This document shows, in pieces, positions 48,719 to 58,004 of a stretch of DNA of 64,000 nucleotides. The position numbers and the translations under genes are program-made. The DNA is from Paraburkholderia franconis (GTDB lineage: Bacteria; Pseudomonadota; Gammaproteobacteria; Burkholderiales; Burkholderiaceae), in the NCBI RefSeq assembly GCF_009362735.1, contig NZ_WHNP01000003.1:186001-250000 (forward strand), read 5' to 3'. The stretch's first letter is position 1. Every line of letters begins with the position of its first letter. The notes beneath the pieces are model-generated. The model made no database searches. It was not told where the DNA came from and worked only from the letters and a program-made list of their open reading frames with translations.

Positions 48719-48790
48719 TCCCGTGCCTGATCCGTCATTCCGAAGGAAAACAGACAGTGCGCGTCGCAAGGACGCGCACACGGAGACACT

Positions 48791-50335
48791 ATGAATTACG
48801 TCATCGGCGTCGATATCGGCACGCAGAGCACGAAGGCTGTGCTCGTCGACGAGAACGGCGCAATCGTCGCGCAGCATTCGAGCAGCTATCACCCGGATAC
48901 GCCGAAGCCGTTGTGGGCCGAGCAGTGGCCGACGGTGTGGATGAAGGCCGTCGTCGAATGCATTGCGCGCTGTGTCGCGAAAGCGCGCGAGGCGGGCGTT
49001 GCGTCGAACGCGATCAAGGCCGTGTGCGTGAGCAGCCTGTATGGCGGCTCCGGTATTCCCGTCGATAGCGAAATGAAGCCGCTGTATCCGTGCCTGATCT
49101 GGATGGACCGGCGCGCGACGGCTCAGGTCGAGTGGGTGCGCAACAACGTCGATGTCGACCGGCTCTATGCGATCACGGGCAATGGCGTCGACAGCTATTA
49201 CGGCTATACGAAGATGCTGTGGCTGCGCGAGAACGAGCCGAACGTATGGGCCAATACGCGCTTCTTCCTGCCGCCGAATGCGTACGTGATCTATCTGCTG
49301 ACGGGCGAAGTGGCCGTCGATCACAGTTCGGCGGGCAACATCGGCGGCGTGTACGACATCGCGAAACGCGACTGGTCCGATGAAGCGCTCGACATGCTCG
49401 GCATTCCTGCGACGATGATGCCCGAGCATCTGGTCGAATCGTCGGACGTGGTGGGCGGTCTGCTGTCGCAGTGGACGGAGCAGCTCGGAGTCGAAGCGGG
49501 CACGGCGATTGTCGCGGGCGGCGTCGATGCGGCAATGGCGACCTACGCGGCGGGCGTCACGCGCGCGGGCCAGCATGTCGCGATGATCGGCACGAGCATG
49601 TGCTGGGGCTATATCAATCAGAGCGTCGATGCGCGGCACGGTCTCGTCAGCATGCCGCATGTGTTCAACGGCCAGCACGACATCTATGTGTTCGGCGGCG
49701 CGATTACGGCGGGCGCATCGGTGACGTGGTATCGCGAGCAGTTCTGTCACGCGGAAATCGAAGCGGCGAGAGCGATACCGGACGGCGACCCGCATCGGTT
49801 GCTCGAAGAAGACGCGGCACACATACCAGCGGGCTCGGATGGTGTGATGTTCCTGCCGTATCTGATGGGCGAGCGCAGTCCTGTGTGGGACGCGAAGGCG
49901 AGCGGCGCGTTCGTCGGCCTGAGCCTTTATCACACGCGTGCGCATCTGTACCGCGCGGTGCTCGAAGGCGTCTCGTTCGCGTTGCAACACAACATCGTCG
50001 CGGGGCGCAAGGGCGCGAAGTCGCTTGACGACAAGCTGATCGTCGTCGGCGGCGCGACGCATTCGGACCTGTGGATGTCGATCATCGCGGACGTCACCGG
50101 CTTTCCCGTCTACACGATCGAGCAGGAGGTGGAAGCGCCGATGGGCGCGGCGCTGCTGGCCGCGTACGGCGTGAAGCTGATCTCGCAGGAAACGGCGCGC
50201 GGCGGCTGGGTCAGGCTCGTCGAGCGCGTTAAGCCCGATCCTGCGCGTCAGGCCCTCTACGCGGAGCGCTTTTCCATCTACACGGATTTGTACCCGGCAC
50301 TGAAGCCCGTCATGCATCGGCTGCAAGCGAAATGA
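48791..50335 (+). CDS. FGGY-family sugar kinase of the polyol operon
   Basis: A 514-residue FGGY kinase. The N-terminal loop GVDIGTQSTKAVLVD and the C-terminal VVGGATHSDLWMSIIADVTG are intact, as is the AGGVDAAMATYAAGV phosphate motif. The usual GxSGQMHG xylulose signature is replaced by VSSLYGGSGIP, and Asp lies in LIWMDRRATAQ, so the substrate may differ from D-xylulose. ACGGAGACACT precedes the ATG. It overlaps the SDR gene by 4 bases at ATGA. Candidate substrates are a pentulose or L-erythrulose made by the adjacent dehydrogenase. Confidence 0.87.
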   Translation: MNYVIGVDIGTQSTKAVLVDENGAIVAQHSSSYHPDTPKPLWAEQWPTVWMKAVVECIARCVAKAREAGVASNAIKAVCVSSLYGGSGIPVDSEMKPLYPCLIWMDRRATAQVEWVRNNVDVDRLYAITGNGVDSYYGYTKMLWLRENEPNVWANTRFFLPPNAYVIYLLTGEVAVDHSSAGNIGGVYDIAKRDWSDEALDMLGIPATMMPEHLVESSDVVGGLLSQWTEQLGVEAGTAIVAGGVDAAMATYAAGVTRAGQHVAMIGTSMCWGYINQSVDARHGLVSMPHVFNGQHDIYVFGGAITAGASVTWYREQFCHAEIEAARAIPDGDPHRLLEEDAAHIPAGSDGVMFLPYLMGERSPVWDAKASGAFVGLSLYHTRAHLYRAVLEGVSFALQHNIVAGRKGAKSLDDKLIVVGGATHSDLWMSIIADVTGFPVYTIEQEVEAPMGAALLAAYGVKLISQETARGGWVRLVERVKPDPARQALYAERFSIYTDLYPALKPVMHRLQAK

Positions 50336-51072
50336 ACGCGACCTTCGATTTTTCCGGACGCTCGTATCTCGTGACGGGCGCATCGAGCGGCATCGGCCGC
50401 GTGACCGTCGAGCTACTGTGCGCGAGCGGCGGACAAGTCGTCGCGGCGGCGCGCAACGTCAACGAGCTTGCGCGGCTCGCGGAGGAGACGGGCTGCGAGC
50501 CCCTGGTGTTGGATGTTGGCGATGAAGCGGCTATTGATGACGCGCTCGGGTCGCTTGATGTCGTCTTCGACGGTCTTGTGAATTGTGCCGGCACGACGGT
50601 GCTCGAACGCGCGATCGATACGACGGCGGCGAGCTTCGACAGGGTGATGAACGTGAATGCACGCGGCGCCGCGCTGGTGGCGCGACATGTGGCGCGCGCG
50701 ATGATCGATGCGAAGCGTGCGGGCAGCATCGTCAATGTGTCGAGCCAGGCGTCACTCGTCGGGCTCGACGATCATTTGAGCTATTGCGCGTCGAAGGCGG
50801 CAATGGATGCGATCACACGTGTGCTGTGCGTCGAGCTTGGACCGCATGGCATACGCGTGAACAGCGTGAATCCGACGGTGACGTTGACGCCGATGGCCGT
50901 GAAGGCGTGGAGCGAACCGGCGAAACGCGATCCCGCATTGCAGGCGATTCCTTTGAAGCGGTTCGCTGAGCCGCGGGAGGTCGCAGAGCCGATCCTGTTT
51001 TTGCTGAGCGATGCGGCTTCGATGATCAGCGGAGTGACGTTGCCGATTGATGGGGGTTATACGGCGAGGTAG
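50332..51072 (+). CDS. Short-chain dehydrogenase resembling L-xylulose reductase (DCXR)
   Basis: A 246-residue NAD(P)-dependent SDR. The cofactor motif TGASSGIG is at 15-22, NCAG at 84-87, and catalytic Ser137/138, Tyr151 and Lys155 lie in VNVSSQAS and YCASK. The pattern ELGPHGIRVNSVNPTVTLTPM and the RNVNELARLAEE cofactor-side loop closely resemble mammalian dicarbonyl/L-xylulose reductase, and the Arg at that loop favours NADPH. It is translationally coupled to the kinase gene by ATGA. It is the last gene of the operon; no clear terminator follows in 51073-51309, where I see no other supportable feature. Confidence 0.85.
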   Translation: MNATFDFSGRSYLVTGASSGIGRVTVELLCASGGQVVAAARNVNELARLAEETGCEPLVLDVGDEAAIDDALGSLDVVFDGLVNCAGTTVLERAIDTTAASFDRVMNVNARGAALVARHVARAMIDAKRAGSIVNVSSQASLVGLDDHLSYCASKAAMDAITRVLCVELGPHGIRVNSVNPTVTLTPMAVKAWSEPAKRDPALQAIPLKRFAEPREVAEPILFLLSDAASMISGVTLPIDGGYTAR

Positions 51073-51309
51073 GTTCGCTGGGTGGTTATTTGCCTCTCTT
51101 CGATGTGGGTTCGTTTCCGATCGTCATCCTCGCCATTCAGGTTATGGGCTCGAAATCAGGTGGCAGCGACAGGCATTCTTGTGGCTATGACGCGCGATTG
51201 GCATGCCGTTATCCGTGATGTTTTCGTGTCGGGAGGCAGCGGGCTCGTCACCGCATCGCCGTTGCGGGCGACACGGTGGCCGTCGCAACGAATCACCGTC
51301 CGATACTGA

Positions 51310-51828
51310 CTATCGATAGGCTTCGTTGCAATCGAACGATTTCCAGCGCCCAACGCGTCCCTTGTAACAGCTTTCAGGCCTGTAAATCAGGTACTTGGAG
51401 TCCCACGTGTAGATCACTTTGGTTTCAAGAAAACCAGGAGGAGCTTGCGTGACAGACGACCAGGTCAGCGGCCGTTGCGACGATGCAAATACTCGGCCTG
51501 GAGTCAGGTCTGCGACAGGTGGCGAAGTGAGAACGACGCACCAATCACGCTCGTTCCGTTGTTCGAAGACCACCCGTTGCGAGTTGGTTCCAGAGGTAGT
51601 GTCACTCGAAATCACAAAATTGCGCGAGCCGATGTGCCGGCGAAACTGCACGATGTTTTCGTCTTCTTCAAAACCTACTCCATATGTGTCAGACAAGCCT
51701 GCCTTCAATGATGGGTAGCAAGAAGCGTAGTGCGAATCGCGCCACGGCTGCGGCAATGAAACTACTTCGGTGGCAACCGCGTTGCAGCTCGTGGCGATCA
51801 TGACGATGCTAAGGAATTTGAGGCTCAT
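51310..51828 (-). CDS. Small exported protein, candidate immunity protein for the upstream hydrolase
   Basis: A 172-residue protein of no family I recognise. An N-terminal export signal (MSLKFLSIVMIATSC...) is followed by a mature domain with several Cys residues (CYPSL, DWCVV, ESCYKG, FDCNEAYR) that could form periplasmic disulfides. Cys15 could be a weak lipobox Cys. Its start overlaps the end of the hydrolase gene by 20 bases, so the pair is co-translated. Base composition is visibly lower in GC than the surrounding genome. A periplasmic partner of a peptidoglycan hydrolase lacking a signal peptide is the classic layout of an effector-immunity pair; the role is inferred. Confidence 0.75.
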   Translation of the reverse strand: MSLKFLSIVMIATSCNAVATEVVSLPQPWRDSHYASCYPSLKAGLSDTYGVGFEEDENIVQFRRHIGSRNFVISSDTTSGTNSQRVVFEQRNERDWCVVLTSPPVADLTPGRVFASSQRPLTWSSVTQAPPGFLETKVIYTWDSKYLIYRPESCYKGRVGRWKSFDCNEAYR

Positions 51829-54070
51829 AGCTAACTTGTATGGATAGAGTTGCGGTAACGGGTGCAGGTGGAAAGCTATGGCAAAGAGTTGGCTGCCCCG
51901 GTGGAGTTAGCGGCGGATAGCTAATCGTCGCGTGGCTAACACTGCTGGTGTCATCCGAGAGAATGCGAAAAATGAGCGCTGCAAACTGTTGACGATTTGC
52001 ATATCCTGCGGCTCCGCCATTGATTAGCCAGCTGATGAATCCCACAACTGCAGGAGTTACTCCAAGGTCTGCCGCACGGTTAATATTGTTTTTCCCTCGA
52101 AAATGCTTGGATATCCAAAACATTCCTGACGATTCTGCGGCGTCGGCGAGGCTAGATGCTACGCGGGCCGGATCGTAGCGTGGGTACCAGCGCTGAACAG
52201 ATCCGCCAGATGACCATTGATGTGTACTTGTAGTGGAAATCCTAGGGTCCGAATAGACCGATCCAGTGATATTCGACAATAGGCGGAACTTTCCGTATTC
52301 ATCGTAGCCATTCGGCCAGGTAAGCTGAAGATAGCCTCGCCCAAAGAATGGGCCATATGATTTTCCATGGCCCGCTCCTCCTTCTGAAACCAAACTCAGG
52401 ATGCCGGTCTCAATGTAGGTTTGAGCAAGAAAATGTACAAATCGCACTGTGCTTTCGCCAAGGTATTTGCGACGCAGGGCGTTGATCGCCTTCTGATGCT
52501 CAGTGGCTCGACGATGCGCTTCGTCCCACGGAGTTTGCCCTGTCAATGAACGACGGGGCAAACACTGGGCCAGTTCGTCGACAGTTAGCCAATTGCACGC
52601 CCTGAACTGCCGCACAAACGCCGTCGGTGGAAAATGCCAGCACTCGTTTGGAGGCGGGAAATCAGGGTCGCTGACATCCTCCCAGAAGGCCAGATCGCGG
52701 GCGTGATCCATCAAGGTATTGAAATCCGCATCGGACAACGGAGTGGTCAGCGCTTCGTGCGGATTCTTGAGCCAGTTGTAGCGCGCTTCAAGTCCAGCCT
52801 TGCTCCACTCGGTGGGAAACTTGCAGACCGCATGCGCCATGCGCTGCCGTACCGTCTCGACGTTCAGCGCCTGTACCGCCTTGGCATGGCTGATATGCCC
52901 TGAGCGATCGATGTCCAGCCATCGCTTTACCGTGGGCGAATCGCAGAGGCTGTCGGGCGTCGGGTCGTCGCTGACGAAACTCCATCCAGCCCACCCGGGG
53001 AAATCCGCATCGCTGTAGACGCGCACGCCGGCTTTCGACAGGTTGATCCATCCGTCACCGTCCGGTGTCTTCATCTTGCGCCAGTGATTGAAGCGCTGCC
53101 CGTTGCCGAGCCGGTCATTGATGCCGCGCCCGAAGCTGAGTATCTCGAAGATGGCGCTGGGCGACGGCGCCACCGTCGCGCCACCTATGCCGGCGAGACT
53201 GCTGTCGGTAAAACGGTCATGAAGCGCCGTGGCCCGCTGATACAGGTTGTATTCGGCGTCCCTTTCCGCAGGCATCGCACCGAACACCAACCAGTTACCA
53301 TCCGCGTCCTGCTGGTAGGTCGTCAGCGTGCAGTCCTTTTCGTAACGCATGCGGATCACGAGATCGCGGCTCGTACCCGCCGGAACCAGAGATGGCTGCG
53401 GCTGGATCATCGCGGTAGCCGGTGCGCTGTCGTCCTCGCGGAAAGGATGAGGTTCATTGGCAAAAAGCTTCGTCCCATGCGGCACAAAAAACCAGGTGTC
53501 CCCATAGATGGCATCCGTGCGTCCCTGCGCGCCGACCGGCCCCGGTGCGCGACCAATGAACTTCTTCAGGCTCGCCTCGTCGCAGACGATCTCAAAGTGA
53601 ATCTGCGGATACTGACCATAAATCTGGCCGGGTGTGCCGAGCACGTCCTTTCGATAGATCTTTTGACCCACGGCGAGCGTGGGCTGCACGGTTTGCAGAT
53701 GCAGATAGACAGAGTAGTAGGTGACTCTTGCGTTGTCGCCTTCGCCGATTTCTGTGTCGTGTCGGATGACGACACAGCCGTCGTCGGTGCGCACGTTGCG
53801 ATAGTGAAGGGTCGGCTTGCCGTTTGGCCCCGTCTTGCGCAGGTAGACGATCTTGCCGTCGGCGATCGCGCGCACGTAGGCGGCTTGGTTTCCGTCCGAG
53901 GGTGCCATCAGGTGCACACCGCCATGCCAGCCGAGGTTGAAGCTCACGGGGTACGCGCCGCCGCCGGGCGTGCATTCCAGCATGTTGGCGGTACAGACGT
54001 TGCCGCCGGGTACAACGGTATTGCCCGCATCTGGTTGCGCTGCGGATAGAAAGGGTGGGCTGATAATCAT
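51809..54070 (-). CDS. Dual-domain peptidoglycan hydrolase (M23-like plus GH19-like), candidate secreted effector
   Basis: A 753-residue protein from the Met at 54070. Residues 45-165 resemble an M23/LytM endopeptidase (WHGGVHLMAP, YYSVYLHLQ, VGQKIYRKDVLG, QIHFEIV). Residues about 490-705 resemble a GH19/lysozyme-like muramidase (FLAQTYIETGILSLVSE with candidate catalytic Glu554 and Glu563, then FFGRGYLQLTWPNGYDEYG). The middle region (200-480) is unassigned. No Sec signal is seen at either possible start (54070 or 54166), so export would need a dedicated system such as type VI secretion, of which no gene is in the window. The overlapping exported protein downstream is its probable immunity partner. 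The C-terminal coding part is lower in GC than the N-terminal part. Confidence 0.8.
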   Translation of the reverse strand: MIISPPFLSAAQPDAGNTVVPGGNVCTANMLECTPGGGAYPVSFNLGWHGGVHLMAPSDGNQAAYVRAIADGKIVYLRKTGPNGKPTLHYRNVRTDDGCVVIRHDTEIGEGDNARVTYYSVYLHLQTVQPTLAVGQKIYRKDVLGTPGQIYGQYPQIHFEIVCDEASLKKFIGRAPGPVGAQGRTDAIYGDTWFFVPHGTKLFANEPHPFREDDSAPATAMIQPQPSLVPAGTSRDLVIRMRYEKDCTLTTYQQDADGNWLVFGAMPAERDAEYNLYQRATALHDRFTDSSLAGIGGATVAPSPSAIFEILSFGRGINDRLGNGQRFNHWRKMKTPDGDGWINLSKAGVRVYSDADFPGWAGWSFVSDDPTPDSLCDSPTVKRWLDIDRSGHISHAKAVQALNVETVRQRMAHAVCKFPTEWSKAGLEARYNWLKNPHEALTTPLSDADFNTLMDHARDLAFWEDVSDPDFPPPNECWHFPPTAFVRQFRACNWLTVDELAQCLPRRSLTGQTPWDEAHRRATEHQKAINALRRKYLGESTVRFVHFLAQTYIETGILSLVSEGGAGHGKSYGPFFGRGYLQLTWPNGYDEYGKFRLLSNITGSVYSDPRISTTSTHQWSSGGSVQRWYPRYDPARVASSLADAAESSGMFWISKHFRGKNNINRAADLGVTPAVVGFISWLINGGAAGYANRQQFAALIFRILSDDTSSVSHATISYPPLTPPGQPTLCHSFPPAPVTATLSIQVSYEPQIP

Positions 54071-54224
54071 GGGACGGTTGGGATGTGAGGTAGCCAGAGC
54101 GAATGGGCGTGCCTGTCGGCAAGCGTGCCCGAACCGATTGGAGCGCAGTCTGAGTCTGTGCGCCATCAGAAGACTTCGATTTTTATGCGGGATTTTTCTG
54201 CCGTCCGATGTTTTCGACTCAGAT

Positions 54225-54248
54225 AAAAAAACCCGCTCAGAGCGGGTT
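54225..54248 (-). terminator. Terminator of the kyn operon (minus strand)
   Basis: On the minus strand an AACCCGCT/AGCGGGTT stem is followed by a run of T. It lies about 130 bases beyond the kynA stop and upstream of the hydrolase gene, so it separates the two units. Confidence 0.85.
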
Positions 54249-54377
54249 GAATGGCCTCTTTTGCAATCCGTAACCTGATGGCCAAGTCAGGACAACATCC
54301 GCGCCGCCAAGGCTCAGAGCGGATGGCGGCGAAAAGCTACAAAACCGCACGGACGAAAACTAACAACACAAAAACCC

Positions 54378-55313
54378 TCAGAGCAATGTCCGCACGTGCC
54401 ACAACTCAGGAAACAGCACCACGTCCAGCATTTTCCGCAGATAAGGCGCACCGGTCGTCCCGCCCGTGCCCTGCTTGAACCCGATGATCCGCTCGACGGT
54501 CGTCACATGCCTGAAGCGCCACTGACGAAACGCGTCTTCGAGATCAACGAGTTCTTCCGCCATCTCGTACAGCTCCCAATGCTGCGACGGATTGCGATAC
54601 ACCTCGAGCCACGCCGCTTCGACTGACGGATCGTGCTGCGTCGGCTGTGTCCAGTCGCGTTCGAGCCGCGACGGATCGATTGCAAATCCGCGCCGCGCAA
54701 GCAGACGGATCACCTCGTCGTAGAACGACGGCGCTTCGAGGGACGCCTTCACTTCGGCATAGACATCTGGGTGATGCGCATGGGGCTTCAGCATCTGCTC
54801 GTTCTTGTTGCCGAGCATGAACTCCAGTTCGCGATACTGATACGACTGAAACCCCGACGAGCTGCCGAGGAACGGCCGCATCGACGTGTATTCCGACGGC
54901 GTCATCGTCGACAGTACGTTCCACGCCTGCACGAGCTGCTCGAGAATCCGCGACACGCGCGCAAGCATCTTGAACGCGGGCGGCAGTTCATCGCGATGCA
55001 CGCACGCGAGCGCCGCGCGCAGTTCGTACAGCGCGAGCTTCATCCACAGCTCGCTCGTCTGATGCTGGATGATGAACAGCATCTCGTTGTGATCGGGCGA
55101 AAGCGGATGCTGCGCATGCAGGATCGAGCCGAGCGATAGATAGTCGCCATAGCTCATCGACTTGGAGAAATCGAGCTGCGCGTCGTGCCAGCCTTTGTCT
55201 TCGTCGGCGGCCATGTGCGATGTGTGGGTTTCGCGCGGCGCTTGTGTGCCGCCGTGTCCGAACGGACAACCTTGTGCGGGCTTCTCTTCCATCATTTTCA
55301 TGTGATCGGTCAT
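54378..55313 (-). CDS. kynA: Tryptophan 2,3-dioxygenase
   Basis: A 311-residue haem enzyme that opens tryptophan to N-formylkynurenine with O2, the first step of the kynurenine pathway. The haem-ligand His269 lies in [12 protein letters not shown], followed by the GTGGTTG loop. The substrate-binding [14 protein letters not shown] and the [20 protein letters not shown] segment are typical. The first 35 residues are a poorly conserved, Cys/His-containing extension. It is the last gene of kynB-kynU-kynA, 9 bases after kynU, and a terminator lies downstream. Confidence 0.96.
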   Translation of the reverse strand: MTDHMKMMEEKPAQGCPFGHGGTQAPRETHTSHMAADEDKGWHDAQLDFSKSMSYGDYLSLGSILHAQHPLSPDHNEMLFIIQHQTSELWMKLALYELRAALACVHRDELPPAFKMLARVSRILEQLVQAWNVLSTMTPSEYTSMRPFLGSSSGFQSYQYRELEFMLGNKNEQMLKPHAHHPDVYAEVKASLEAPSFYDEVIRLLARRGFAIDPSRLERDWTQPTQHDPSVEAAWLEVYRNPSQHWELYEMAEELVDLEDAFRQWRFRHVTTVERIIGFKQGTGGTTGAPYLRKMLDVVLFPELWHVRTLL

Positions 55314-55322
55314 CGTCGTTCC

Positions 55323-56573
55323 TCAGGTCACGGCGCCGCGCGCGGCGAATTCGGGCGCGCGCCAGGTCTCGTGCGCGAGCACGTCGCGCAGATGCTCGAC
55401 GGCATCCCATACATCGACATAGCGCGTGTACAGCGGCGTAAAGCCGAAACGCAGCACATGCGGCTCGCGATAATCGCCGATCACGCCGCGCGCGATCAGC
55501 GCCTGCATCACTTCATAGCCGCGCGGATGCTCGAAGCTCGCATGCGAGCCGCGCTGCGAATGCGCGCGCGGCGTCACGAGCTTGAGCGGAAACTCATTGC
55601 AGCGCGTTTCGACCAGCTCGATGAAGAGATCAGTCAGCGCGAGCGACTTCTTGCGGATCGCCTGCATGTCGGTTTGCAGGAACACGTCGAGTCCGCATTC
55701 GACGAGCGCCATCGACACCATCGGCTGCGTGCCGCACAGGAAGCGGCCGATGCCTTCGTCGGCGGCATACGTCGGGTCCATTGCGAACGGCGCGCGATGA
55801 CCCCACCAGCCCGACAGCGGCTGCTCAAAGTCGCTCTGATGGCGATGCGGCACCCACGCGAACGCGGGTGAGCCCGGACCGCCGTTCAGGTACTTGTACG
55901 TGCAGCCGACGGCGCAATCCGCGCCGACGCTGTTCAGATCGACGGGCACGGCGCCCGCCGAGTGCGCGAGGTCCCACAGCGCGAGCGCGCCTTGCCGATG
56001 GATCAGCTGCGTGAGCGCGGCCATGTCATGCATATAGCCCGTGCGGTAGTTGACGTGCGTGATCATCACGACGGCGACATCGTCGGTGATGGCGGCAGGC
56101 AACTCGGACGGGTCGTCGACGAGGCGCAGTTCATAGCCGCGATTCAGCTGTTTGATCAGCCCTTGCGCGATGTACAGATCGGTCGGGAAGTTAGAGCGCT
56201 CCGACACGATCACGCGGCGCTTCGGGTCGCGCCTGTCCTGCAAGCGCAGCGCCGCCGACAGCACCTTGAAGAGGTTGATCGAAATCGTATCGGTGACGAC
56301 GACTTCGTTGTGCGCCGCGCCGATCAGCGGCGCGAGCTTGTTGCCGAGGCGCCGCGGCAGCGAGAACCAGCCGGCCGTGTTCCAGCTGCGGATGAGGCCT
56401 TGCGCCCATTCGGCGCCGATCACGGTTTGCGCGCGCTGCGCGGCTGCGGCGGGCGGCACGCCGAGCGAATTGCCGTCCAGATAGATGACGTCCGGCGCCA
56501 GCGCGAACTGATCGCGCAAGGGCGCGAGCGGATCGGCGGCGTCGAGCGCGAGTGCTTCGTCACGTTGATTCAT
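55323..56573 (-). CDS. kynU: Kynureninase
   Basis: A 416-residue PLP enzyme that splits kynurenine into anthranilate and alanine. The PLP-binding Lys227 lies in [11 protein letters not shown]. The N-terminal YLDGNSLG and [10 protein letters not shown] segments and the C-terminal [21 protein letters not shown] are typical. The start at 56573 gives the exact family length. An in-frame ATG at 56648 overlaps the kynB stop as ATGA and could also be used, adding 25 residues that look unrelated to the family. Neither has a strong ribosome-binding site. Confidence 0.95.
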   Translation of the reverse strand: MNQRDEALALDAADPLAPLRDQFALAPDVIYLDGNSLGVPPAAAAQRAQTVIGAEWAQGLIRSWNTAGWFSLPRRLGNKLAPLIGAAHNEVVVTDTISINLFKVLSAALRLQDRRDPKRRVIVSERSNFPTDLYIAQGLIKQLNRGYELRLVDDPSELPAAITDDVAVVMITHVNYRTGYMHDMAALTQLIHRQGALALWDLAHSAGAVPVDLNSVGADCAVGCTYKYLNGGPGSPAFAWVPHRHQSDFEQPLSGWWGHRAPFAMDPTYAADEGIGRFLCGTQPMVSMALVECGLDVFLQTDMQAIRKKSLALTDLFIELVETRCNEFPLKLVTPRAHSQRGSHASFEHPRGYEVMQALIARGVIGDYREPHVLRFGFTPLYTRYVDVWDAVEHLRDVLAHETWRAPEFAARGAVT

Positions 56574-56644
56574 GATGGTTCGGTTGGGTTGATCGAGAGA
56601 GAGTGTCGAGGTTGCGAGGCCATCGGTTATCGTCAGGCTTGTCG

Positions 56645-57277
56645 TCACGCTGGCAACGCTCGCAACACGGCGCGTACCGGGCTCGCATCGAGCGTCGTCA
56701 GCTTGAGCGGCAGCGCGATCAGTTCGTAGTCGCCGGGCTCGACGGCGTCGAGCACGATGCCTTCGAGAATCGCCATTTGGTGCGCGCGTATGCGGCGGTG
56801 CGCGTCCATCGTCTTCGACTCCTGCGGATCGAGCGACGGCGTGTCGATGCCGATCAGCCTCACGCCATGCGCGGCGAGCAGATCGATCGTGTCAGGCGCG
56901 ACGGCGCAGAAGTCGCTGTCCCAGGCAGTCGTCGGCGCCGCGCGATAGGTGCGCAGCAGCACGCGCGGCGGCACGCCGTCGAGCGATGCCGCGACGTGCT
57001 CAGGCGTGACCAGCGGCTTCGCGCCGATGCAATGGATCACGCGGCAGCGGCCCAGATACGCGTCGAGCGGCACTTCGCCGATGGCTGCGCCTTGGGCGTC
57101 GTAGTGAAGCGGCGCGTCGGTGTGCGCGCCCGTGTGCGGCGAGATCGTCAGCCGCGCGACGTTGACGGGCGAACCCGCCTCCATCCGCCATACGCGCTCG
57201 ATGCCGACGGGTGTGTCGCCCGGCCAGACGGGCGTCGCCGTATCGACGGCGGGCGTGATATCCCAAAGTGTCTCCAT
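56645..57277 (-). CDS. kynB: Kynurenine formamidase
   Basis: A 210-residue metal-dependent hydrolase of the cyclase family that removes formate from N-formylkynurenine. Zinc ligands are seen in [12 protein letters not shown] (His48, His52, Asp54 and His58). The [19 protein letters not shown] stretch is characteristic of KynB. The Met at 57277 ([10 protein letters not shown]) matches family starts better than the upstream Met at 57304. It is first in the operon, divergent from the Lrp-type regulator across 132 bases. Confidence 0.95.
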   Translation of the reverse strand: METLWDITPAVDTATPVWPGDTPVGIERVWRMEAGSPVNVARLTISPHTGAHTDAPLHYDAQGAAIGEVPLDAYLGRCRVIHCIGAKPLVTPEHVAASLDGVPPRVLLRTYRAAPTTAWDSDFCAVAPDTIDLLAAHGVRLIGIDTPSLDPQESKTMDAHRRIRAHQMAILEGIVLDAVEPGDYELIALPLKLTTLDASPVRAVLRALPA

Positions 57278-57328
57278 GCGCCTGTCATATCGTTGTACGT
57301 CCATCTTTGGATGATAGGCGGCATGAAG

Positions 57329-57362
57329 CGAAATGTGCTTGCTAAAAAAACTGTTTATTTCG
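57329..57362. promoter_or_regulatory. AT-rich inverted repeat in the kynB-kynR divergent region
   Basis: CGAAAT and ATTTCG flank an A/T-rich core containing a run of seven A. This stands out against the GC-rich background and lies midway between the divergent kynB and Lrp-type regulator genes, where an Lrp-family protein responding to kynurenine would be expected to bind. Confidence 0.4.
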
Positions 57363-57409
57363 ACCCCTTTGGAACATAATTTGAGGCAAACGGGAAAGGG
57401 AGACCGAAA

Positions 57410-57913
57410 ATGAACGCGATCTCACTCGACGCCACCGATTGCCGTATCTTGACGGTGCTGCAGCACGAAGGACGAATCAGCAATCTCGATCTGGCGGAGC
57501 GAATCTCGCTTTCGCCGTCGGCGTGTCTGCGCCGTTTACGCCTGCTGGAAGAGCAGGGCGTGATCGAACGCTATCGCGCCTGTCTGAACCGCGAAGTGCT
57601 CGGCTTCGAACTGGAGGCGTTCGTGCAGGTATCGATGCGCAACGACCAGGAAAACTGGCACGAGCGCTTCGCCGAAGCGCTGCGCGACTGGCCGGAAGTG
57701 GTCGGCGCGTTTGTCGTGACGGGGGAGACGCACTATCTGCTGCGGGTGCTCGCCCACAATCTCAAGCACTATTCGGATTTCGTGCTCGGCCGGCTCTACA
57801 AGGCGCCGGGCGTGATGGACATCCGCTCGAACATCGTGCTGCAGACGCTCAAGGAGGATTCGGGCGTCCCCGTATCGCTGGTGACGGGCGCGAAGGTGCA
57901 ACCGCACGGATAG
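57410..57913 (+). CDS. kynR: Lrp/AsnC-family regulator of the kyn operon
   Basis: A 167-residue regulator. The N-terminal helix-turn-helix is [43 protein letters not shown], followed by the RAM ligand-binding domain (about 65-150, including [17 protein letters not shown]). AAAGGGAGACCG precedes the ATG. Its divergent position next to kynB matches KynR of Pseudomonas and Burkholderia, an activator that responds to L-kynurenine. Confidence 0.9.
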   Translation: MNAISLDATDCRILTVLQHEGRISNLDLAERISLSPSACLRRLRLLEEQGVIERYRACLNREVLGFELEAFVQVSMRNDQENWHERFAEALRDWPEVVGAFVVTGETHYLLRVLAHNLKHYSDFVLGRLYKAPGVMDIRSNIVLQTLKEDSGVPVSLVTGAKVQPHG

Positions 57914-58004
57914 CGGGCGCAGGCGGTGGAAACCTCGGGAAAGCCCGCGAAGTCTTTCTTTCTCGTCGCCGCTGAAAAGCCGCAAGCCGCAACCCGCGAG
58001 CCCG

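Noticed and set aside
47561..50383. A 940-codon open frame on the minus strand
   Set aside because: It lies opposite the dehydrogenase, kinase and permease genes, is Arg/His/Asp-rich without any domain, and is the usual antisense artefact of high-GC coding DNA.
51082..51309. A 75-codon open frame on the plus strand after the SDR gene
   Set aside because: It has no ribosome-binding site, no recognisable domain and Ser/Arg-rich sequence; there is not enough to call it a gene.
51310..54070. A complete type VI secretion cluster around the hydrolase pair
   Set aside because: No VgrG, PAAR, Hcp, TssB/C or other secretion gene occurs in the window, so only an orphan effector can be proposed.
56574..56648. 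Upstream ATG of kynU overlapping the kynB stop (ATGA)
   Set aside because: The overlap is attractive, but the extra 25 residues do not resemble kynureninase and the Met at 56573 gives the standard 416 residues; it is kept only as an alternative.
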